Shown here piece after piece: positions 1-4,986 of a stretch of 6,237 nucleotides of DNA. The position numbers and the translations under genes are program-made. The stretch lies in the NCBI GenBank assembly GCA_946540675.1, contig CAMNIW010000086.1, positions 1-6,237 of the forward strand. The letters are read 5' to 3'. This stretch comes from an uncultured Clostridia bacterium (lineage in GTDB: Bacteria > Bacillota > Clostridia > Christensenellales > Borkfalkiaceae). The notes under the pieces are model-generated. The model had not been told where the DNA came from. It did not search any database and saw only the letters and a list, made by a program, of their open reading frames with translations. How positions within the stretch are numbered: the first letter of the stretch is position 1; each line of letters starts with the position of its first letter.

Positions 1-2019
1 GTTCCCGCGGATACGGCTATCGATCCCGCTAAACCCGTTACTCTTTCTATCGAAGAGAGCGATTACGAGATCCCCAACTTCACCCTTAAACTCAACGAAA
101 CCGCTACTCCCGTAGAGATCAAACTCGACAACGTTACACCGGGTACTCCCGTAGAAGTTTCCGTCTTCGTCGGTAAAGATCTTGCGAGCGTTAAGATTTA
201 TCACGTAGATACCGAAGTTACCCCCGTTACTTACGATCCCGATACCGGTATTGCGACGTTCACAGTTGACAGTTTCTCGCCCTTCACCTTGGTAGTTGCC
301 AGAAAACCCGATTATACCGTAACGACCGAAGAAGAACTTAACGCTGCTATCGCTGCGGCTAAAGACGGCGAAATAATCTCTCTCGGCGCGGATATCACGC
401 TCGCCGACGATGCAAGCGTTGTTGTTGACGGTAAAAAACTTGCCTTTGATCTTAACGGTCATAAGCTTGCCGGAAATCAAGACAACGCTAACGCTCTCAA
501 GAACCAATCCGGCGTTCTTCTTTTCAGAAACTCCAACGTAACAATCACCGATAATTCCGAAAGCGTTACTCGCGGAACTATCGAAAACCTTGCGGCTAAA
601 TCAGCCCGTTACGCTATCCACGCGATCAACACCGATTTGGTAATTGACGGCGGTGTAAATATCGTAACCAACTCTCCCAACAATTCCGCTTGGGCTAACT
701 GCGCCGCTATGAGAGCCGACGGATCGTACAATATCGTCGTAAAGGACGCTAATTTCGGTACCGCAAATACAGCAATTTACGATTTTGCCGGTGTAAACGT
801 CGGAACTTCCAACGGAGGCGAAGGCTACATTACCATCGAAAAAGCAACCAGCACCGGAGGTCGTTTGATTTACGGTCGTAAAAGCCAAGAAGATATTGCA
901 AAATACTATAGCGTTAAAAACGCCGAGATCGCAAAAGCGGTTTACTATGATTTGTCCGCTCTTAACGGCAGCTACGTTGTTATCAACGACGACGGTTCGG
1001 CGGTTGTTTCGGAAGAAGCTCCCGAGCAGTACAACGCTTACGTAACGCTCAGCCAGTTCAACGACGCGAAAGTTTACGTTAACGGAAACCTTGCAAATCT
1101 CTTCAAGGCCTTTGGCGCAAGTACCGAATACCTCTTCGGTGAAACCGTTTACGTTACCGATAACACCGTATACACAGAAGATGAGGCATCTAATACGATA
1201 GGCGTAAAAGATACCGGCATCTCGTCCCAAAACGTTATCACCTTCGATATTGCGGAAGGCAAGACTCTCAGCGGCGCGGTTACTACCGCCATCGTTAAAT
1301 TCGAATACGCCGGCAAAGGCACTTCGACCTTGACGATGAATGCTATGGACGAAAACTACGAAGTCGTAGATAACGCAAGTGACCTTAAGCTCTCGGCTGC
1401 CGCAGTCGTTCTTGAAGACGGAACGCGCTATTTGAATTTTGCGACCGCATTGAAGAGTGGAAATCCCGTAAAACTTAACAAGGACGTTGAGCTTACCGCT
1501 AAATTGAATCTCTTCGCCACTACCGCAAGTCTCGATCTTAACGGTCACAAGTTGACGATGGCGGAAAGCGCTTACAAAGAGACTACGAATTTCGCTGTAA
1601 TCTACGTAGGTTCTTATGGTACGCTCACGATTAAAGATACCGTTGGTACGGGTTGTATAGACGGCGAAACCAAGTTCTACGGCGTTGACATTTATGGCGG
1701 CGGTGTTGTAAACGTTGAGAGCGGTACTATCAAGGGCGCAACGACTGCCGTACAGGTAGAAAAGGGCACCTTGAATATCTCCGGCGGTGAATTTTCCGCT
1801 CTTCCTTCGTCCAGCGTTGCGGAAGATCAATATAGATACACTATCAACTGTATCGACGCTAACTACAAAAACGGAACCGCTAAAGTGTCTATCTCCGGCG
1901 GTAAGTTCTACAAATTCAATCCTGCCGACAACGCTTCGGAAGGTGCTCACACCAACTATGTTGCGGAAGGATACGTTGCTACCGAAGACGGCGACTACTA
2001 CGTAGTAACCAAAGCGTAA
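1..2019 (+). CDS. Secreted/surface beta-helix repeat protein, C-terminal part (5' partial)
   Basis: The frame is open from the first base, so 672 residues are visible and the N-terminus, with any signal peptide, is missing. Residues 1-100 look like a beta-sandwich, rich in Thr, Val and Pro and ending in SFSPFTLVV (91-99), a pattern I associate with modular Firmicute surface proteins. Two related modules follow: an LNAAIAAAKDG-type segment leading into FDLNGHKL (149-156), and a YLNFATALKSG segment (from 477) leading into LDLNGHKL (511-518). Short beta-helix rungs such as ISGGEF (593-598) and ISGGKF (631-636) suggest a right-handed parallel beta-helix, as in pectate-lyase-like adhesins. Only three Cys are present. 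The C-terminus (GDYYVVTKA) has no LPXTG motif, SLH domain or membrane anchor, so attachment must come from the missing part, or the protein is released. Codon choice differs sharply from the downstream genes. The exact role (adhesion, glycan binding) is unknown. The coding call is firm; the fold is inferred. Confidence -1.
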   Translation, partial: VPADTAIDPAKPVTLSIEESDYEIPNFTLKLNETATPVEIKLDNVTPGTPVEVSVFVGKDLASVKIYHVDTEVTPVTYDPDTGIATFTVDSFSPFTLVVARKPDYTVTTEEELNAAIAAAKDGEIISLGADITLADDASVVVDGKKLAFDLNGHKLAGNQDNANALKNQSGVLLFRNSNVTITDNSESVTRGTIENLAAKSARYAIHAINTDLVIDGGVNIVTNSPNNSAWANCAAMRADGSYNIVVKDANFGTANTAIYDFAGVNVGTSNGGEGYITIEKATSTGGRLIYGRKSQEDIAKYYSVKNAEIAKAVYYDLSALNGSYVVINDDGSAVVSEEAPEQYNAYVTLSQFNDAKVYVNGNLANLFKAFGASTEYLFGETVYVTDNTVYTEDEASNTIGVKDTGISSQNVITFDIAEGKTLSGAVTTAIVKFEYAGKGTSTLTMNAMDENYEVVDNASDLKLSAAAVVLEDGTRYLNFATALKSGNPVKLNKDVELTAKLNLFATTASLDLNGHKLTMAESAYKETTNFAVIYVGSYGTLTIKDTVGTGCIDGETKFYGVDIYGGGVVNVESGTIKGATTAVQVEKGTLNISGGEFSALPSSSVAEDQYRYTINCIDANYKNGTAKVSISGGKFYKFNPADNASEGAHTNYVAEGYVATEDGDYYVVTKA

Positions 2020-2043
2020 TCGTTCTCGGTAAAACGCAAAAGC

Positions 2044-2071
2044 CGTTTAATTGAAGAAAATCGATTAAACG
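2044..2071 (+). other. Hairpin in the 3' UTR of the surface-protein gene
   Basis: An 11-bp stem with one G-U pair (CGTTTAATTGA with TCGATTAAACG) closes a 6-base A-rich loop. It is followed by a run of seven A, so it is not a terminator on the + strand. Lying between the stop codon and the true terminator, it may protect the transcript's 3' end. Function is inferred. Confidence -1.
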
Positions 2072-2084
2072 CCAAAAAAACATT

Positions 2085-2119
2085 AAAACCCGATTTCTTC
2101 CCGAAATCGGGTTTTTCTT
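2085..2119 (+). terminator. Intrinsic terminator after the surface-protein gene
   Basis: A perfect 13-bp stem (AAAACCCGATTTC, 2085-2097, pairs with 2103-2115) closes a 5-base loop and runs into TTTTTCTTATATTTT. It lies 65 bases after the stop codon. The opposite flank is A-rich (seven A at 2074-2080), so it could also stop transcription coming from the right, though no minus-strand gene is seen here. Confidence -1.
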
Positions 2120-2140
2120 ATATTTTCTCCGTTCTTTCCC

Positions 2141-2228
2141 TGTCATTGCGTCAACGTTCTCTTACTGTCATTGCGTCAATGATCTTTTCCTGTCATTGCA
2201 AATGTTTATTTATTGTCATTGCGTCAAT
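2141..2228. repeat. Degenerate direct repeats of TGTCATTGCGTCAA
   Basis: Four copies start at 2141, 2166, 2191 and 2214, giving spacings of 25, 25 and 23 bases. Copies 1, 2 and 4 share TGTCATTGCGTCAA; copy 3 keeps only TGTCATTGCA. After copy 4 comes a small hairpin, TCCGC-AAA-GCGGA (2230-2242). A fifth TGTCATT begins the inverted-repeat element at 2252. The word TGTCATTGCG is familiar from dispersed intergenic repeats in Clostridia-like genomes, so these look like decayed or partly duplicated members. The spacers are too short and uneven for a CRISPR array. No gene is supported here. Confidence -1.
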
Positions 2229-2248
2229 GTCCGCAAAGCGGATTGTGT

Positions 2249-2334
2249 TATTGTCATTCTGAGACGGGCTCCGAAGCCGCGCTTTTCGAAGAATCTATTA
2301 AGGTTATTTCTTCGCTTCGCTCAGAATTACAATA
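2249..2334. repeat. Inverted-repeat element (MITE- or REP-like), about 82 bp
   Basis: The left arm ATTGTCATTCTGAG (2250-2263) pairs with CTCAGAATTACAAT (2320-2333) at 13 of 14 positions. An inner pair, CGAAGAA (2287-2293) and TTCTTCG (2308-2314), adds a second stem. The outer ends sit in TA dinucleotides (2249-2250 and 2333-2334), as a TA-targeting element would leave, but TA is also part of the palindrome, so this proves little. The element carries no gene. It resembles the widespread TGTCATTCTGAG...GAAGAATCT intergenic repeat. It lies 35 bases upstream of the tilS promoter. Confidence -1.
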
Positions 2335-2368
2335 GAGCAATCAATTATCCGCAATTTTCCGAAATCCC

Positions 2369-2397
2369 TTGTCTAAAACAGCCTTTTAGTGTATAAT
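2369..2397 (+). promoter_or_regulatory. Predicted sigma-A promoter of tilS (leaderless)
   Basis: TTGTCT (2369-2374, 4 of 6 matches to TTGACA) is followed after exactly 17 bases by a perfect TATAAT (2392-2397). Counting +1 as the seventh base after the -10 box gives 2404, the A of the proposed tilS ATG. This predicts a transcript with no 5' leader. Confidence -1.
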
Positions 2398-2403
2398 AAA
2401 TCT

Positions 2404-3711
2404 ATGAACAAAATGCTCAACGAAAAACTTTTCATATCGGGTACGAGAGTAGCGGTCGCCCTTTCCGGCGGAAAAGACTCGATGTGCCTTATAAGCCTTC
2501 TTTTAAGCCGTGCAAAAGACCTTAAAATAACCGTAAAAGCGATAAACGTCGATCACGGCATAAGGGGCGAAAACTCGGTAAAAGACAGCGATTTCGTCAA
2601 GTCTTACTGCGAGAAAAACAACGTTGAATTGTTCTTCCGTAAATACGACTGCATTGCGTATGCCGAACAAAATTCCATGAGCCTTGAAGAGTCGGCGAGA
2701 CACTTGCGTTATAAGTGTTTCCGTGAAGCCGTAGAAAGCGGTTTTTGCGACGTCGTCGCCACCGCGCATCATTTATCGGACAACGCCGAAACGGTGCTTT
2801 TTAACCTGTTCAGGGGCTCGTCGCTCGCAGGGCTTAAAGGCATTGCGGAAAAGCGCGATTATATTATTCGCCCTATGCTTTCCGCGGAGAGAGAAGATAT
2901 AGACGGGTATATAAAAGAGAACGGTATACCTTTCGTCACCGACGAAACCAACGCGATAACCGACTATTCGAGAAACTTTATACGGCTTATCCTGTCGCCG
3001 CTTATCAAAGAGAAATTCCCAGGGTTCGAAAGGTCCGTCTACCGTTTTTCTTCGCTCGCGGCGAGTGAAAACGCCTATCTCGACGCTTTGGCGGAAAAAG
3101 CGGTTTCCGAGACGGGCGGAGAGTATTCCGTATCGGACGACGCGGATCCCTGCATATATTCTCGGTCTGTCATAAAAGTTATGAAAAAACTCGGTATAAA
3201 GCGAGATTATGAGAAAATTCACGTCGACGCGCTTCTCGCTTTAAGGGGTATGGAAAACGGCTCGGAGACCACGCTGAAATGCGGCGTCGTCGCCGTTAAG
3301 GATTACGGCAAAGTTACCTTTTACAAACCGAGAAACGTCGATAGTCCCCACCCCGTTCCGTTCGCGCTCGGCAGGACGGTTTTCGGAGATACGGAGATAG
3401 AGATAGCCGAGAGCGTTTCGGGAGAAGGCAAAGTCTTGTTTTTCGACGGGGACAAGATCCCCGAAGGCGCGGTGATACGTTTCCGGATGCCCGGCGACGT
3501 GTTCAGAAAATTCGGGGGCGGAGAAAAGAAACTCAAAGATTATTTTATCGACGAGAAGATCCCTGCGAGAGAACGCGACTTCTTGCCCGTCCTTGCGGTC
3601 GGGAACAAAGTATTGCTTATTTTCGGATATGAAATTTCCGACGAAATAAAAGTAGACAAAAGCACCGCTTGTGTGCTAAAATGTATATTGAATAAAACTT
3701 TTACAAGGTGA
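2404..3711 (+). CDS. tilS: tRNA(Ile)-lysidine synthetase TilS
   Basis: TilS joins lysine to cytidine 34 of the tRNA-Ile with anticodon CAU, using ATP, so that it reads AUA instead of AUG. It is cytoplasmic and normally essential. The 435-residue product has the PP-loop SGGKDS (21-26), VDHGIRGE (49-56), the AHHLSDNAET motif (121-130), and IRPML (155-159) in the catalytic domain. The C-terminal TilS domain starts near 355, with PGD (363-365) and KKLKDYFIDEKIPARERDFLP after it. Ser125 stands where many homologues have the first Asp of HHxDD; I believe this position varies in the family. A GTG at 2389 is in frame but overlaps the promoter's -10 box, so the ATG at 2404 is preferred; the ATG at 2413 is an alternative. 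No Shine-Dalgarno precedes any of them. The stop codon lies inside the ribosome site of hpt, suggesting translational coupling. AUA codons are frequent in the tilS-hpt region, which fits a need for this enzyme. Confidence -1.
   Translation: MNKMLNEKLFISGTRVAVALSGGKDSMCLISLLLSRAKDLKITVKAINVDHGIRGENSVKDSDFVKSYCEKNNVELFFRKYDCIAYAEQNSMSLEESARHLRYKCFREAVESGFCDVVATAHHLSDNAETVLFNLFRGSSLAGLKGIAEKRDYIIRPMLSAEREDIDGYIKENGIPFVTDETNAITDYSRNFIRLILSPLIKEKFPGFERSVYRFSSLAASENAYLDALAEKAVSETGGEYSVSDDADPCIYSRSVIKVMKKLGIKRDYEKIHVDALLALRGMENGSETTLKCGVVAVKDYGKVTFYKPRNVDSPHPVPFALGRTVFGDTEIEIAESVSGEGKVLFFDGDKIPEGAVIRFRMPGDVFRKFGGGEKKLKDYFIDEKIPARERDFLPVLAVGNKVLLIFGYEISDEIKVDKSTACVLKCILNKTFTR
3653..3682 (+). promoter_or_regulatory. 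Possible internal promoter for hpt within the end of tilS
   Basis: TAGACA (3653-3658, 5 of 6) is followed after 18 bases by TAAAAT (3677-3682, 5 of 6), with an extended -10 TG at 3674-3675. The predicted transcript would start near 3689, leaving a 27-base leader with the hpt ribosome site. It is coding sequence of tilS as well, so chance resemblance is possible. Confidence -1.
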
Positions 3712-3712
3712 G
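3705..3712 (+). promoter_or_regulatory. Ribosome binding site of hpt, overlapping the tilS stop codon
   Basis: AAGGTGAG lies just upstream of the hpt ATG at 3716. The tilS stop TGA (3709-3711) is part of it, so ribosomes ending tilS finish on the hpt start site. Confidence -1.
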
Positions 3713-3715
3713 ATT

Positions 3716-4255
3716 ATGCACGAAGTAGTAGAAAAAATTTTATTTTCCGAAGATCAACTGCGGGAAAGAATAAAAGGTCTTGCCGCCGAGATCACGCGCG
3801 ACTATAAAGGCAGGCGTCCGCTTATGGTCGCGATACTTAAAGGCAGCGTCCTTTTCTTTTCCGATCTTATCCGAGAACTCGACTTTAATCTCGAAATAGA
3901 TTTTATGTCGATATCGAGTTACGGCAACGGCGTCAAGTCTTCGGGCGAAGTCAAGATGATAAAGGACCTTGACGGAAAGATAGAAGGCAAAGACGTGATA
4001 ATCGTCGAAGACATAGTCGACAGCGGTTATACAATGAAATATCTCACTCAACTTCTCTCGGCGAGAAATCCCGCTTCGATAAAGATTTGCACGCTTTTGG
4101 ACAAGCCGTCGAGAAGGGAAGCGGAAATATCCGTTGACTATAAGGGGTTCGAAGTCGGCAACGAATTCGTCGTCGGCTACGGGCTCGACTATGCGGGCAG
4201 TTACAGGAATTTGCCGTACATAGGGATTCTCAAAAGGTCGGTTTACGAAAAATAA
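3716..4255 (+). CDS. hpt: Hypoxanthine phosphoribosyltransferase
   Basis: This purine-salvage enzyme converts hypoxanthine (and usually guanine) with PRPP to IMP (GMP) plus pyrophosphate in the cytoplasm. The 179 residues match the usual bacterial length. Visible motifs: LKGS (41-44) near the pyrophosphate site; SSYGNG (67-72), the start of the flexible loop covering the active site; EDIVDSGYT (98-106), the PRPP-binding signature with its catalytic Asp; DKPSRR (129-134); and the C-terminal VGYGLDYAGSYRNLPYIG, in which Asp158 should bind Mg-PRPP. The start is fixed by a good ribosome site 4 bases after tilS. The gene ends with tandem in-frame stops TAATAA. The tilS-hpt pair is a common Firmicute arrangement. 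Eleven of its 17 Ile codons are ATA. The separation from guanine-preferring or xanthine-preferring relatives rests on overall pattern only. Confidence -1.
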   Translation: MHEVVEKILFSEDQLRERIKGLAAEITRDYKGRRPLMVAILKGSVLFFSDLIRELDFNLEIDFMSISSYGNGVKSSGEVKMIKDLDGKIEGKDVIIVEDIVDSGYTMKYLTQLLSARNPASIKICTLLDKPSRREAEISVDYKGFEVGNEFVVGYGLDYAGSYRNLPYIGILKRSVYEK

Positions 4256-4266
4256 TAACGTCGCAC

Positions 4267-4272
4267 GGGGGA
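4267..4272 (+). promoter_or_regulatory. Ribosome binding site deciding the TTG start of the kinase-like gene
   Basis: GGGGGA ends 7 bases before the TTG at 4280. An in-frame TAA at 4256-4258 and the lack of any ATG or GTG between it and the P-loop leave TTG as the only reasonable start. Confidence -1.
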
Positions 4273-4279
4273 TACGACT

Positions 4280-4858
4280 TTGGCAGAAACCAAAAAACTC
4301 ATTCTCATCACGTCGCCGCCGGCTTGCGGCAAAACGCGGCTTGCCAAAAGGCTGTCGGAAAAGATAGGCAACGTCGTCTATCTCGACAAAGACAGCGTTA
4401 TCCCGCTGTCGCACAGGATATTCAGCGTCGCGCATAAGCCTTTCAACCGCAGTTCGAAGTTTTTCAATACCGAGATACGTGAGTACGAATACGAAGCGAT
4501 ACTTAACATCGCCCTTCTTGCGCTCAACTATAACGACAGGGTGATATTAAACGCTCCTTTCACTTCGGAAGTCAGGGAAGAAGAACCTTTCAGACATTTG
4601 AAGCACAGGCTGTCGGGGCTCGGTGCGGAACTCGTCGTCGTATGGATACAGTCCAACGCCGATATATGCTATGCGAGAATGAAAAAACGCAATTCCGAGC
4701 GCGACGGCTGGAAACTCTCTCATTGGGAAGAATACGTCAAGGGCGTAAATTTCGCCCCGCCCGAAAATCTCGGCGATTCGCTCCTTTTGTACGACGGAAC
4801 GAGCGACGAGAAAGGCGAAGAGAGTTTCGACGTAATTTATCAAAAACTTAAACGTTAA
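4280..4858 (+). CDS. P-loop kinase-like protein (AAA_33/zeta-toxin-like fold), substrate unknown
   Basis: A 192-residue cytoplasmic protein. After a short strand (KKLILIT) comes a P-loop, SPPACGKT (12-19), with Lys18 and Thr19 to bind ATP phosphates; the usual first Gly is Ser. YLDKDSV (34-40) supplies an Asp in the position where small kinases bind substrate or act as base. RVILNAPF (87-94) fits a core strand, VVVWIQSN (119-126) another, and ARMKKRNSERD (132-142), with Arg133, Arg137 and Arg141, looks like the lid that closes over ATP. This order suits nucleotide or polynucleotide kinases and zeta-toxin relatives, not an AAA+ machine. It is 24 bases after hpt and in the same frame, with a terminator right behind, so it is most likely the last gene of the tilS-hpt operon. 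Without an antitoxin-like neighbour, a toxin role is unlikely. I do not recognise a named gene; the real substrate cannot be told from sequence. Confidence -1.
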   Translation: MAETKKLILITSPPACGKTRLAKRLSEKIGNVVYLDKDSVIPLSHRIFSVAHKPFNRSSKFFNTEIREYEYEAILNIALLALNYNDRVILNAPFTSEVREEEPFRHLKHRLSGLGAELVVVWIQSNADICYARMKKRNSERDGWKLSHWEEYVKGVNFAPPENLGDSLLLYDGTSDEKGEESFDVIYQKLKR

Positions 4859-4891
4859 AAATACGACGGCTTCCCGTCGTATTTTTATTTT
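4859..4891 (+). terminator. Intrinsic terminator of the tilS-hpt-kinase operon
   Basis: TACGACGG (4862-4869) pairs perfectly with CCGTCGTA (4874-4881) around a CTTC tetraloop; three flanking A-T pairs extend the stem. The tail is ATTTTTATTTT. It begins right at the stop codon of the kinase-like gene. Confidence -1.
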
Positions 4892-4925
4892 ACGCCGAAA
4901 ATATAATATATATTTATATTATTAC

Positions 4926-4954
4926 TTGTTAAAACTTTCGCTTTGTGTTATAAT
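4926..4954 (+). promoter_or_regulatory. Strong predicted promoter of the ftsK/spoIIIE gene
   Basis: TTGTTA (4926-4931, 4 of 6) is separated by exactly 17 bases from a perfect TATAAT (4949-4954) with an extended -10 TG (4946-4947). A very AT-rich stretch with a 7-bp inverted repeat (AATATAA at 4900-4906, TTATATT at 4914-4920) lies just upstream and could act as an UP element. The predicted start near 4961 gives a leader of about 26 bases. Confidence -1.
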
Positions 4955-4973
4955 TATTACGTTATACTGATGT

Positions 4974-4980
4974 GAGGTGA
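4974..4980 (+). promoter_or_regulatory. Ribosome binding site deciding the TTG start of ftsK
   Basis: GAGGTGA ends 6 bases before the TTG at 4987. Its last three bases form an in-frame TGA, so no earlier start is possible; the next ATG (5041) would cut into the first membrane segment. Confidence -1.
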
Positions 4981-4986
4981 CTTTCC

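Noticed and set aside
601..1950. Long minus-strand open frame (449 codons) opposite the surface-protein gene
   Set aside because: It mirrors the codon bias of the + gene, which seldom uses the codons that would be stops on the other strand. Its product resembles no protein family I know, and the + frame has clear beta-helix motifs.
2141..2263. CRISPR array
   Set aside because: The repeats are 10-14 bases and imperfect, the spacers are about 11 bases, and no cas gene is near.
2196..2396. 66-codon open frame in the intergenic repeats
   Set aside because: It is a translation of the repeats (a LRLFLRFAQN-like peptide typical of such spurious products), has no ribosome site, and runs into the tilS promoter.
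2389..2403. GTG at 2389 as the tilS start
   Set aside because: It overlaps the -10 box and has no ribosome site. The five extra residues (VYNKS if read) are not needed by the PP-loop domain.
4280..4858. Zeta-type toxin of a toxin-antitoxin pair
   Set aside because: No small epsilon-like antitoxin gene accompanies it and the gene sits in a housekeeping operon. Fold similarity alone does not support a toxin role.
4900..4920. AT-rich inverted repeat as an operator or a second promoter (TATAAT at 4902-4907)
   Set aside because: No matching -35 lies upstream, since the place is occupied by the terminator stem. At this base composition a 7-bp AT palindrome is expected by chance.
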